NCBI GenBank assembly: GCA_040220895.1
Contig: JAVJVY010000020.1
Coordinates: 284,009 to 348,008 of the forward strand
Origin: UBA11591 sp040220895
Lineage (GTDB): Bacteria > Bacteroidota > Bacteroidia > Flavobacteriales_E > Vicingaceae
Direction: 5' to 3'
Length of the DNA: 64,000 nucleotides
Part shown: in pieces, positions 26,268 to 35,138 of the stretch
How positions within the stretch are numbered: the first letter of the stretch is position 1
Layout of the letters: the number at the start of each line of letters is the position of its first letter
Made by a program: the position numbers and the translations under genes
The notes under the pieces: model-generated
Database searches by the model: none
Told to the model about the DNA's origin: nothing
Seen by the model: the letters and a program-made list of their open reading frames with translations, nothing else

Positions 26268-26414
26268 GTTACGTTCGTCAGAAACAGAAAGTTTTTTACG
26301 ACCCTTAGCCCTTCTGCGCTTAAGCACCTTTTGACCGTTAGCAGAAGCCATGCGCTCTCTAAAGCCATGTTTGTTTTTTCTTTTTCGCTTTGAAGGTTGA
26401 AATGTGCGTTTCAT
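26256..26414 (-). CDS. rpmH: 50S ribosomal protein L34
   Basis: 52-residue protein of the large ribosomal subunit: begins MKRTFQPSKRKRKNKHGFR, then RMASANGQKVLKRRRAKGRK, the near-invariant L34 pattern, and ends DERNLRR. Length is slightly above the usual 44-52. The stop overlaps the 3' end of the convergent alpha/beta-hydrolase gene. No rnpA follows it, unlike the classic rpmH-rnpA pair, since the next genes in its direction are carB and beyond. A terminator for the upstream transcription unit lies about 70 bases before its start, so it should have its own promoter. Confidence 0.97.
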   Translation of the reverse strand: MKRTFQPSKRKRKNKHGFRERMASANGQKVLKRRRAKGRKKLSVSDERNLRR

Positions 26415-26484
26415 TGAATCAATTCATTTATCTGCTCAGGGGGGCAAAAGTACAATTTTCTTTATTATATCAACATTTAATATG

Positions 26485-26509
26485 AAAAAACAGGCAGCGC
26501 TGCTGCCTG
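26485..26509 (-). terminator. Rho-independent terminator upstream of rpmH
   Basis: On the minus strand CAGGCAGC pairs with GCTGCCTG around a 3-nt loop, followed by six T. It ends either the LytTR regulator transcript or a separate small RNA encoded just upstream. Confidence 0.8.
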
Positions 26510-26625
26510 TTTCACTCCAGATTACCCTATAGCCGTCGGTTAATCTACCAAAGCGGTAGTGCTAAAGTATATTCAAATACCAAGAATTACAAGCACTACT
26601 TTCTGAACGGCTGTTTTTAACTTAT
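26485..26625 (-). ncRNA. Candidate structured small RNA between the LytTR gene and rpmH
   Basis: The minus strand can fold into a long rod: AGCCGT (26612-26607 side) pairs with ACGGCT (26536-26531), then an asymmetric internal bubble, then GTAGTGCT (26599-26592) pairs with AGCACTAC (26563-26556), capped by a GTAT/ATAC hairpin. The wide 3' side of the bubble can form its own hairpin CTACC-gcttt-GGTAG. A strong terminator follows. A rod with a central bubble and a 3'-side bubble hairpin is the outline of 6S RNA, but no sequence identity is claimed and the length (about 140) is short. The arms are also palindromic on the other strand, so strand rests on the T-run. Confidence 0.35.
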
Positions 26626-26644
26626 AAATGGATATAAAAATGCC

Positions 26645-27382
26645 CTATTTGAATTCAGACAAGAATGCTCTTCGCTTCGTCGAGGAAACTTGAATTTTAT
26701 CACCGTTATTCAATACCACATATCCGCCCCCTTCTTTGCGAAATTCTTGCACCATGTGCAAGTTAATTAGATGACTTCGATGTACTCTGGCAAACATTTT
26801 TTTATTTAGGTTTTTGGCGAAATATCCAAGCGGTTTTGAAACTAGGAACGGCCTATCATTCGTGGTAAATATTGTCACATAACTCCCGTCAGCTTCCATT
26901 CGAATTACGTCTGAAACATTGATGAATTTAAATCCATCGGTCTGAGGAATGGTTATCTTGGCGTATTGAGAAGAAAGGTATTCAACCGTTTCATCAGCAG
27001 GGTGAACTGCTCTTTTCTTTAATATCTTATTTCTGACCTTATCAAGTGCTAGGATTAAATCTTCCGGATCAACGGGTTTGAGTAGATAGTCTGTTGCTTC
27101 GTATTTAAAAGCGCGTAACGCGAATTCACTATGGGCAGTAACAAAAATAACCTCAACTTCCCTTCCATCTAATCCGTCCAGTAAATCAAAACCGTCGTCA
27201 GAGGACATTTCTATATCCAGAAAAAGTAGGTCTGGGGATAACTCTTTTACCAAAGCTATACCTTCTTCTGCTGACTCACATTCACCAATTACCTCAACAT
27301 CTTTGGCGTATTCACCCAATAAATGTCGCATTCCAATTCTGGCAAGATGCTCATCATCTATTAAAATCGTTTTTATCTTCAT
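26645..27382 (-). CDS. LytTR-family response regulator
   Basis: 245-residue two-component regulator. The receiver domain covers about residues 1-120 with acidic DDE near 9-11, phospho-acceptor Asp56 in LLFLDIEM, T in FVTAHSE and Lys in LLKPVDPED. A LytTR DNA-binding domain follows (about 145-245) with ITIPQTDGFKFINVSDVIRM, FARVHRSHLINL and a KIQVSSTKRR end. It should bind promoter DNA when phosphorylated. No histidine kinase is adjacent on this side; the gene lies 111 bases after the PorE-like gene on the same strand, so a link to envelope stress or T9SS control is possible but only inferred from position. Confidence 0.92.
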   Translation of the reverse strand: MKIKTILIDDEHLARIGMRHLLGEYAKDVEVIGECESAEEGIALVKELSPDLLFLDIEMSSDDGFDLLDGLDGREVEVIFVTAHSEFALRAFKYEATDYLLKPVDPEDLILALDKVRNKILKKRAVHPADETVEYLSSQYAKITIPQTDGFKFINVSDVIRMEADGSYVTIFTTNDRPFLVSKPLGYFAKNLNKKMFARVHRSHLINLHMVQEFRKEGGGYVVLNNGDKIQVSSTKRRAFLSEFK

Positions 27383-27493
27383 GATTCCTGATCTAAGTTT
27401 TTGCTAAATAGACCGACGGCAATTAAGAATCAATGGAAATATAATGAATCCCCTTAAATTTACCAAAGAGAATTAAAGCACAGAAAACCCAAA

Positions 27494-29584
27494 TTAATTG
27501 GCAATGATCTCATACTCGGTGCGCCTGTTATTTTGACGACCCTCTTTGGAATCATTGGTACCTACGGGCCTTGAACTACCATATCCTTTTGCAACCAGTC
27601 GGTCCGAAGAGATACCTTTTGAGATCAAATATTGCTTCACGGCCCCTGCCCTTTCTTGAGAAAGCTTTTGATTCAGGGATTCCGATCCCGTATTATCCGT
27701 ATGACCCGACAATTCAATTTTTAGCCTTGGCACGGCGTTGAGTAGATCGATCAGGCGCTTGAGCTCTGCATTAGATTCTGATGTAATATCAGCCTTTCCA
27801 GTGGCGAAAAAAACGTTCCGTAGAGCGATTTTACTTCCAACGGCTATGTTTTTCATTTCAACATCTTTGTTCACCATGTTGAATTCACTGTATTCGGGTA
27901 AGTTGAAATTCTCTGAATGGAACAAGTACCCTTCTTTATTAACAGATATGCCGTAGTTTCTTCCGGAAGGAAGCGACAACAAAAACTTACCGGTAGCCGA
28001 ATTAGATAAAACATCGGAAATCACTTCACCCGTTGAATTATCAGTAATTGTTAATTCTGCTTGCAATGGTTTCTTGGTTAAAAAGTCTATGACCTGTCCT
28101 TTAAAAACAGTCAAACTCTTTTTATCAACCTTGACTTCTTTTTCCAGTGGAATACTTCGCACCGGATTAGCATGGCTTGCAAGTAGTTGATCTTCTCCAT
28201 CAAAATAAACTTCTTTTTCCGGACCCCAATATGTTACTTGATAGATGTCCATTCCTCCTTGACCCCCCGCGCGGTTAGAGGAGATGTAAGCGTATTTCTC
28301 GTTAGCGGTAAAAGCGAAAAACATGTCGTCATAAGGAGTATTAATCGGATAACCGAGATTAACCGGATTTGTCCAAATACCTTGCACTAAATCGGCTTTG
28401 TATATATCGTATCCTCCAATGGAATTATGGCCTTGCGAACTAAAATACATGGTTCTACCATTGGGGTGAATAAACACACTGCCTTCATTGAAAGAGGTGT
28501 TAACCTGACTTCCAACTGATTGACCTTTACCCCAGGTGTTCCTGCTCTTATCCATGATACCAGAAAAATATATATCCTTGTCGCCATTCAATTTACCGTC
28601 GTATATAAAAAATACCTTAATGTCCTGCGGTTCGTAAGAGGCGTACGTTTCGTTGGCATCCGAATTAATATTAGATGAAAATTTGATTTCAGGATTTCCC
28701 CAATTTAATCCATTCAGCTTGCTCTCGAGAACATCTGCATTTGTCTCTTTATATGAAAACAGAAGCATTCGCTGTCCATCATAGCCCAGACCAGAAGCGG
28801 TTTCATCTGCTTCAGTACTCAGCGGTCCGCCCAAATTTTTAGCGGACGTCCATTCTCCCTGGACAAATGTGCTTTCGTAAATATCACCATCGTAGGCCCC
28901 AATATCATTGGGCTCATGTGCGTTTTTTCTTTTGGATGTGAAAATCAAGTATTCTCCATCAGCTGTCACACAAGGGCTATAGTCATCATTTTCGGAATTT
29001 ACCGAAGATATATTATCAACCCAGGCTCTGACAGGATTGTCAATAACTTCAGGAGCAGATTTACACTCTTTTTTAAATTTGCTGGTGAATTTCTTCAGCT
29101 CCTCAGCGCGCTTTGATTTGGCTTCGGAAATGAATTTATCGATGTAATCCAAAGCCCTTTTATATTCCAATTCCAATTGCATTACCTGGGCGTAATAATA
29201 ATAGAACATAGGATCCGGGGACGGGTTCAACTTCAAAGACTTGTCCAAATATTCCTTAGCCTCGTATTTGCGGTTAGTATAAAGAAGTGCATTTCCAATT
29301 TTGTAATTCAATTCAGAGCTATTCGGGTTAAATACCTGAGCTTTTTCAAAATAAAACAAGGCTCGCTGAAAGTAGTCTTTCACGTCATTAACGGCGACCA
29401 CAGCCTCGTTACCTAATTCCAACGCCTCGGTGCCTTTTTCAATATTTTCTATTGCCGCTTTAAGACCGTCCTTATCGTCTTTGAAATTCGCTCCTTTGAA
29501 TTCAATGTCCTGGGAAAGGATCTTCCCGATCAAGAAGATACTAAAACCCACAAGCAGAGCTATTTGTTTTAAGTATTTAGTCAT
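27494..29584 (-). CDS. OmpA-family envelope protein with TPR, PD40 propeller and carboxypeptidase-regulatory domains (PorE-like)
   Basis: 696-residue periplasmic or outer-membrane protein. Start is the ATG of MTKYLKQIA, which gives a signal peptide ending ILSQ; upstream in-frame codons overlap the TPR gene. Order of parts: TPR region (about 35-160), WD40-like PD40 propeller repeats (about 205-460, with YLIFTSKRKN, MYFSSQGHNS, AYISSNRAGGQGG), a carboxypeptidase-regulatory-like fold (about 490-570, FKGQVIDFLTKKPLQAELTI), and an OmpA peptidoglycan-binding domain (LSGHTDNTGSESLNQKLSQE, NNRRTEYEI). This is the architecture described for PorE of the type IX secretion system; many non-T9SS relatives share it. 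It overlaps the TPR gene by 8 bases, so both are likely made together. Confidence 0.85.
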   Translation of the reverse strand: MTKYLKQIALLVGFSIFLIGKILSQDIEFKGANFKDDKDGLKAAIENIEKGTEALELGNEAVVAVNDVKDYFQRALFYFEKAQVFNPNSSELNYKIGNALLYTNRKYEAKEYLDKSLKLNPSPDPMFYYYYAQVMQLELEYKRALDYIDKFISEAKSKRAEELKKFTSKFKKECKSAPEVIDNPVRAWVDNISSVNSENDDYSPCVTADGEYLIFTSKRKNAHEPNDIGAYDGDIYESTFVQGEWTSAKNLGGPLSTEADETASGLGYDGQRMLLFSYKETNADVLESKLNGLNWGNPEIKFSSNINSDANETYASYEPQDIKVFFIYDGKLNGDKDIYFSGIMDKSRNTWGKGQSVGSQVNTSFNEGSVFIHPNGRTMYFSSQGHNSIGGYDIYKADLVQGIWTNPVNLGYPINTPYDDMFFAFTANEKYAYISSNRAGGQGGMDIYQVTYWGPEKEVYFDGEDQLLASHANPVRSIPLEKEVKVDKKSLTVFKGQVIDFLTKKPLQAELTITDNSTGEVISDVLSNSATGKFLLSLPSGRNYGISVNKEGYLFHSENFNLPEYSEFNMVNKDVEMKNIAVGSKIALRNVFFATGKADITSESNAELKRLIDLLNAVPRLKIELSGHTDNTGSESLNQKLSQERAGAVKQYLISKGISSDRLVAKGYGSSRPVGTNDSKEGRQNNRRTEYEIIAN

Positions 29585-30674
29585 TGCAATTATTAATGTA
29601 ATATTTTCTACCTGCTGAATTTCCCATGCTGTCGGCCTTTGACCAATCACTGCATGCCCCCTTTTGATCCCGGGTCATTTCTCTGGCAATACCCCTGTTT
29701 ACATAAGCATTTGAATAATTTGCATCATACTTTAACGCGGCGTTGAAGTCCTTAACTGCCTCCTTGTAATACTCCAATTTGAATTTAGCCGCCCCACGGT
29801 TGTTATAGGCTATGCCATAATCCGATTTTACGGAAATCGCCTTATCAAATGCCTTGATCGCCTCATTATACTTACCCTGTTGGCATAATATGACCCCTTT
29901 ATTATTGTGGCCCACATAATAATTTTCATCAGCTAATGTGGCATAATCGTATGCCACGATGGCACCGTTCTGATCGCCCATTAGTTTCTTGACACTTCCC
30001 AAGTTATTTCTGACGTAGGCCAGGTTTTCGTCAATGGCAATAGCCTTTTCATAATCTGTGACTGCTTGAGCATATTCTTCCTTCATTCGATAAGTGCTTC
30101 CGCGGTCATTCCAGTATTCCGGATTTTTGGGATTCATGGAAGTACACTTGGTGAAATATTTAAGGGCATCGTCGTATTTACCAAGAAGGAAGTAAACCGT
30201 TGCCAATTGGTATATCGGTTCCTCTTTAGTAGGGTCGGCCATATTTGCTTCGAGAAAATCCCCGATAGATTCTTCCAGATTTCCCGAAGAGAATCGAGCC
30301 ATGCCCCGCTGAAAGAGCGCATTGTAATGATTTTCTTTCATGGAAACTACTTGAGAGAAATCATCAATGGCTTTAGCATATTGACCTTTAGAATAATATG
30401 CCACTCCCCTATTATATAGGGATTGTAGCATTACCGGATTTAGATCCAGGGCCTTGGAAAACTGATTAATGGCTTGATCGATTTGTCCTGAGGTATAACT
30501 CTGTATTCCATTATTGTAATACTCCTGGGATTCGGCCAAAATGTCATTTTCCAAATTTAAAGAAGCGATGGAATCACGAAATGCGCGTTCGGTTTCGGTC
30601 AAACTAGTATCCACTTCCTGTGCGTTCAGGAATAGCGCCGCTAATAAAAAGGCGGACGAAAAAAGAATCTTCAT
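29577..30674 (-). CDS. TPR-repeat secreted protein
   Basis: 365-residue protein with a signal peptide (MKILFSSAFLLAALFLNAQ) and then about eight tetratricopeptide repeats to the end, for example YYNNGIQSYTSGQIDQAI, YNRGVAYYSKGQYAKAIDDF, NNRGAAKFKLEYYKEAVKDF and YVNRGIAREMTRDQKGA. TPR arrays form scaffolds for protein binding. It precedes and overlaps the PorE-like gene, so it probably works with that protein in the periplasm; partner and function are not otherwise visible. Confidence 0.88.
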   Translation of the reverse strand: MKILFSSAFLLAALFLNAQEVDTSLTETERAFRDSIASLNLENDILAESQEYYNNGIQSYTSGQIDQAINQFSKALDLNPVMLQSLYNRGVAYYSKGQYAKAIDDFSQVVSMKENHYNALFQRGMARFSSGNLEESIGDFLEANMADPTKEEPIYQLATVYFLLGKYDDALKYFTKCTSMNPKNPEYWNDRGSTYRMKEEYAQAVTDYEKAIAIDENLAYVRNNLGSVKKLMGDQNGAIVAYDYATLADENYYVGHNNKGVILCQQGKYNEAIKAFDKAISVKSDYGIAYNNRGAAKFKLEYYKEAVKDFNAALKYDANYSNAYVNRGIAREMTRDQKGACSDWSKADSMGNSAGRKYYINNCND

Positions 30675-30751
30675 AGAAAGCTAAAAATTAGATCGAACCA
30701 ATAATTAATTCAAGCGGTGAAGATAAACCTTCCGTCCTTGTTGCCCAAAAC

Positions 30752-32179
30752 TTATTGAATCACCACAAATGGCAATTGTTCAGTCAATTGTCCGCCATTC
30801 TTGACGATCAAGAGGTAACTTCCTGACTGCAGGTTGAGATCTCCTATTCGAAGTTGATCGCCGATAGATGCAGGTCGGTGTCTCGTTGTAGATATCAACC
30901 TGCCGCTAAGATTGTAAATTTCCATTTGTATATTTCCCTTAACCTGAGTATTTACCTCCACTATAAGAGAATTCCCATTTGAAGGGTTCGGGAAAAGCGT
31001 GAAACTTGCATTGCTATCATGTTCAGATATTCCTGTTGGCTGACCTTGTCCATCTCCTTTGACCGTATACATAACAGTATAATCATTTACATAGATCCCA
31101 TCGCTCACCCTGTAAACAATGATGTAGGGTTTTTGTCTCACAAGAGATGATTTAGGTTTCCATACTAAGGTGCCCTCTACTTCATTCCCATATGTTTTCC
31201 CTGTTTTGCTCACGAAAAAAGAGGCTCTGGTCAATTGGTCAAATAAGAAAGGTTCCCCAAAGGCTTGAATTGACACGACATCGCTTGAATCTTTGTCTTC
31301 AGCAAAGAAAGAAAACATGTAGCGCTCATTTGCGTTGATCTCAACGTGGAAATTTCCCAAGTTGTCTTTAGGTAGATTGGACATATTGGACATAAAGGCC
31401 ATGCTGGACGTCGGTTGAACAACAATAAATTGCATGTCTCTCCTGATCTCGCCTATTTTTACATTATTCCGGTACTCTTCGACCAAGACGGTTGCATCAA
31501 AATTTCCTATTTGACTGGCTGTCCAGTTAATAGATCCATTTGCACTATTAAGCGAAAAGGGACCAGAGGTGGCTGAAGGAGGCGTGGAATACCCAGCGCA
31601 ATAGGTATTAAAAGCAGTTAGCGGAGTATCAAGCACCCAAACCAAGCTATCGCCATTTACGTCAAATGGAAGTGGGTTATATGACCATGTTGTATTTACT
31701 GGCAAGAAAATGACAGGTTGAACCAGAAAGAAGGGGGTAGAATTCGAGGAATTACTAAAATGAGTTACGGTCGTAGTTAAATACATGTTTTCATTTAATG
31801 GAGCGCTTAAATTTTGAATGGCACCATTTCTGCAACAGTCAGTAAAGGATATGTGGTAGGTTCCCGGTCCTGGCAAATGAATAGTATCTTTAAATATATA
31901 GACCTCGACTCCGTAGGGATAGAGATTTAAAATATTCCCTGAAATTGCAGTATCATAGGGTATCGAGAATGTCATGACTGTATTCCCGGCAGTATCCTTC
32001 ACAATAAAATTAGCTACACTATCCATGGGAATACCCAAAGTGTCTCTATAGGTTGTTAATGTGATCTGATAAGTGCTGTCGTGCATTTGCTTGGCGGTAA
32101 TTTCTCCACCCATTAAATGGGTGGCATTAGACTCTAGGACAAATGCAAAAAATAGGATGAAAAAGACGACGTATTTCAT
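30752..32179 (-). CDS. Secreted protein with T9SS type A sorting domain
   Basis: 475-residue secreted protein. Signal peptide ends near SNA at residue 19; the mature part begins THLMGGEITAKQ, a start shared by many large cell-surface and gliding-associated proteins of Bacteroidota, followed by YQITLTTYRDTLGIP. Cadherin-like or Ig-like beta segments follow. The C-terminal domain begins near FTLFPNPSNGNSLIVEV and ends SGSYLLIVKNGGQ...LPFVVIQ, a type A sorting signal that directs export by the type IX system. Adhesion is plausible; no enzymatic motif was seen. Single gene with its own upstream region. Confidence 0.85.
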   Translation of the reverse strand: MKYVVFFILFFAFVLESNATHLMGGEITAKQMHDSTYQITLTTYRDTLGIPMDSVANFIVKDTAGNTVMTFSIPYDTAISGNILNLYPYGVEVYIFKDTIHLPGPGTYHISFTDCCRNGAIQNLSAPLNENMYLTTTVTHFSNSSNSTPFFLVQPVIFLPVNTTWSYNPLPFDVNGDSLVWVLDTPLTAFNTYCAGYSTPPSATSGPFSLNSANGSINWTASQIGNFDATVLVEEYRNNVKIGEIRRDMQFIVVQPTSSMAFMSNMSNLPKDNLGNFHVEINANERYMFSFFAEDKDSSDVVSIQAFGEPFLFDQLTRASFFVSKTGKTYGNEVEGTLVWKPKSSLVRQKPYIIVYRVSDGIYVNDYTVMYTVKGDGQGQPTGISEHDSNASFTLFPNPSNGNSLIVEVNTQVKGNIQMEIYNLSGRLISTTRHRPASIGDQLRIGDLNLQSGSYLLIVKNGGQLTEQLPFVVIQ

Positions 32180-32329
32180 TGTTTAATCATTAGTGTAATA
32201 AGCAATTTAGGGAATTATTTACTAACGAACGAAATTAGTGCGTTTAATTTAAATATTAATCACTTGGAAAAAGGCATCTGTCTAATCAATGTATGACAAA
32301 GGCCAAAACTTCGTAGTTTTAGGCCTGAA

Positions 32330-34495
32330 ATGAAAAAAAGGCTTTTTATTCCCTTAGTTACATTCATCTTCTTTGGTGCTTTTCATTCCAAAGCTCAGTT
32401 GAAGTTGACTTCAAATGAGGCATCGTATTCGAAACAATTTATTGACATCGAAAAAAGTGGAACGATCAACCCAAAGTCCCTTAGTCCCACCTTTAATCCA
32501 AGGATTCAGCATTTAGAGGCCCCTGCCCCTGATGGAGACTCTTACAGAGCGGCCCTGCTTCGATTCAAAAAAGACGCAGGAAAGGCTCATCCGAGAAATA
32601 ATGCGGGTCGCAAGAGTGCCGGTGATACCATTCCCAAACCTGTACTTCTGGATGGCTTTGGAATGCAACGCTTGGCAAAATATCCTGTGAATGGCGAGCT
32701 CAAAGATACGCTGATCTATGTTTCAGGAGGAATACCACTAGACAATACCCTTGCCATATCAAATGATAATTACCTCTTGGCAGGTATAAATTCATACCTG
32801 TATTTCAGGGATTTGAGAAATGGTTACGAGCCGACGGACAGCAACATATTTGTTGTAAGTTTTTCTGACTTTGCAGCCGGCTTGAATCCCGATGGCCCGT
32901 TCGATCCAAAGGTGCTTTACGACCCTGAATATGACCGCTTTATTGCTACTTTCTTGACGGGAAGGACCCCGGCGAACAGCGGCATCATCCTGGCATTTTC
33001 GACAAGCAATGACCCAACTGACCCTTGGAATACGTATCGAATTCCCGGGAATCCGTTACAAAATAATACATGGACGGACTATCCCGCTATGGCCATGACA
33101 GAAGATGAGTTGTTTTTAACCGTTAATTTACTGATCCCTGGTGTAGACTGGAAAATAGGATTCAGCGAGACCATCATCTGGCATTTTGACAAAGAAAGTG
33201 GCTACAACGGCGAAGAAAACATAAGAACCGCGCTTTGGAGTGGAATAGAACTCGACGGACGCAATCTCAGAAATCTCGCACCCATTCAAGGGGGAGACAG
33301 TTTGCACGGTCCAAACATGTTCTTCCTTTCGAATCGAAATTTTGATTTAGAAAATGACAGTATTTTCATTGTTGAGGTAACCGGAAAACTGGATGATCCG
33401 GACGCCAAGATGAATATAGGTGTTGTTAAAGCTGATGCAGCCTACGGCTTACCTCCAAATGGGCGACAAGAAAACTCTGACCCTAATGACCCGTCTGATG
33501 GATTCGACACCAATGATTCAAGGGTTTTGGGTAGTTTTATTGTTGATGATGACGTCCAATTTGTTGGAAATACCATGGATTTTGAAACCGGTAATGCGGC
33601 TGTTTTCCATGGTTTTATTAAAAATATATCCACCAATCCAACCGTCAGCGCCAAAGTTATTGGCCACAATCAACTTGACTTCGGCTATCCAAATATCGTT
33701 TATACAGGCACTTCGGAATGTCCTAGTGCTTCTCTTATCGCGTTCGATCACACTTCACCTTTTGATTATGCTGGAATTTCTGCAATCAAATTCAAAGGCG
33801 GTATTTACTCAGATTTGATGACCCTAAAAGATGGTGAAGGCTATGTTGATTCATGGTTGGCCGGTTCCTATGAACGATGGGGCGATTATTTTGGAATTCA
33901 ACGAAAGTATAATGAGCCGGGCGTAGTATGGACGGCTGGTTTTTTTGGAAGAGCAAATCGGTCAAGTGGAACATGGATCAGTGAATTAAGAGACTGTAGC
34001 TGCTTTTCAGCCAGTGTGAGCGAACAAAGGACATCAGATATAAATAGTTGTTTGGGATATTTGGAAACCTCTGTTCTTCAGGGGATTACTCCATATTCCT
34101 TCACATGGAATGGCTTGAGTAGTTCAGCTAATAAAATAAGTGTCAACTTATGCGATTACGCTTATACCTTGTCTATCTCAGATTCCAAATCATGCGATAT
34201 CCAGCTTACTGGAGAAAAAACCCAAAAACTTCCTGTTAAAGGCAGTGTAATCTACCCAAACCCATCATTTGGAGAAGTTAATGTCTTTTTCGAACTGAGT
34301 GAATCTGGCTTCATTGAAGTCTCGATTTATGGTATTGATGGAAAACTCGTGAAGCGTGTCGTTGATTCGAATAGCGCCAATGCAGGTAGAAATTTATTGA
34401 CATTTTCCACTAATCCACTATCTTCAGGCACATACATTCTGAAAATCATCTCTGCCGATCAAGAGGTATTCACCGGGAAAATGCTTGTACAATAA
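32330..34495 (+). CDS. Large secreted protein with T9SS type A sorting domain
   Basis: 721-residue secreted protein of unknown function. Signal peptide ends at HSKAQ near residue 23. The main part looks like a beta-propeller-like ectodomain (VSGGIPLDNTLAISNDNYLL, FDPKVLYDPEYDRFIATFL, YERWGDYFGIQR). A short Cys-containing beta module (CSCFSASVSEQ ... CDYAYTLSI) precedes the C-terminal sorting domain, which starts VIYPNPSFGEVNVFF and ends SSGTYILKIISADQEVFTGKMLVQ. The sorting domain implies cell-surface attachment or release by T9SS. Relatives are common, uncharacterised proteins in marine Bacteroidota. No catalytic motif recognised. Confidence 0.83.
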   Translation: MKKRLFIPLVTFIFFGAFHSKAQLKLTSNEASYSKQFIDIEKSGTINPKSLSPTFNPRIQHLEAPAPDGDSYRAALLRFKKDAGKAHPRNNAGRKSAGDTIPKPVLLDGFGMQRLAKYPVNGELKDTLIYVSGGIPLDNTLAISNDNYLLAGINSYLYFRDLRNGYEPTDSNIFVVSFSDFAAGLNPDGPFDPKVLYDPEYDRFIATFLTGRTPANSGIILAFSTSNDPTDPWNTYRIPGNPLQNNTWTDYPAMAMTEDELFLTVNLLIPGVDWKIGFSETIIWHFDKESGYNGEENIRTALWSGIELDGRNLRNLAPIQGGDSLHGPNMFFLSNRNFDLENDSIFIVEVTGKLDDPDAKMNIGVVKADAAYGLPPNGRQENSDPNDPSDGFDTNDSRVLGSFIVDDDVQFVGNTMDFETGNAAVFHGFIKNISTNPTVSAKVIGHNQLDFGYPNIVYTGTSECPSASLIAFDHTSPFDYAGISAIKFKGGIYSDLMTLKDGEGYVDSWLAGSYERWGDYFGIQRKYNEPGVVWTAGFFGRANRSSGTWISELRDCSCFSASVSEQRTSDINSCLGYLETSVLQGITPYSFTWNGLSSSANKISVNLCDYAYTLSISDSKSCDIQLTGEKTQKLPVKGSVIYPNPSFGEVNVFFELSESGFIEVSIYGIDGKLVKRVVDSNSANAGRNLLTFSTNPLSSGTYILKIISADQEVFTGKMLVQ

Positions 34496-34558
34496 TGTGC
34501 TTAGAAATTCATTATTAACACACTAAGTTGTAAATTAACACCCCTAAAAACTAATTAT

Positions 34559-35137
34559 ATGAGGACGATCAAATTAATATCTTCTGCTTTGATTCTTACT
34601 GCCATCGTTGCCTTGCCGGCATGTAAGGGAAAAGAAGAAGTCTCTAAAAAAGAAGGTGGATTCAAGGAAATTGACATTCCCTGTTCAGGACCCAAGTTTA
34701 CATCGGACAAGAATTTCTTTAGAGCCGATAATAGCGCGAAAAGCAATGACATGAGCCTTTCCAGAGAAAAGGCCCTTACTTTGACAAAACAGCGGTTGGC
34801 TTCATTGATTGAGACGCAAGTTAAATCGGTGACAGATCGATACGTCAATGAACGCGAATTCGGAGAAGGTTCTGAGTTTGAAGGTAAATTTGAGAACATG
34901 ACTAGGGAAGTGGTAAACCTAAAATTAAATGATATCAAGATCATTTGTGAAAAAACAGGGTCACTTGGCAATGGTCAGTATCAAACGTTTGTTGCCGTAG
35001 AAATCGACAAAGAAAGCCTCTTAAACGGTTTAAATGCCGGTATAAGTAAAGATCAAAAACTTCAAGTGGATTACGATAAAATGAAATATGAGCAGATCTT
35101 TAACGAGGAAATGGAAAAGCTCGCAAATGAGAAATAG
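34559..35137 (+). CDS. Putative lipoprotein (LPP20-like)
   Basis: 192-residue lipoprotein: signal sequence with lipobox LPAC (Cys22), then a charged linker KGKEEVSKKEGG. The body (about 60-190) has a SREKALTLTKQRLASLIETQ helix followed by TDRYVN and a NLKLNDIKIICEKTG...GQYQTFVAVEID beta part, which resembles the LPP20-type lipoprotein fold, whose job is unknown. It sits 63 bases after the T9SS cargo gene and ends two bases before the stop of the convergent phospholipase-like gene. Lipid anchoring to the outer membrane is likely. Confidence 0.72.
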   Translation: MRTIKLISSALILTAIVALPACKGKEEVSKKEGGFKEIDIPCSGPKFTSDKNFFRADNSAKSNDMSLSREKALTLTKQRLASLIETQVKSVTDRYVNEREFGEGSEFEGKFENMTREVVNLKLNDIKIICEKTGSLGNGQYQTFVAVEIDKESLLNGLNAGISKDQKLQVDYDKMKYEQIFNEEMEKLANEK

Positions 35138-35138
35138 A

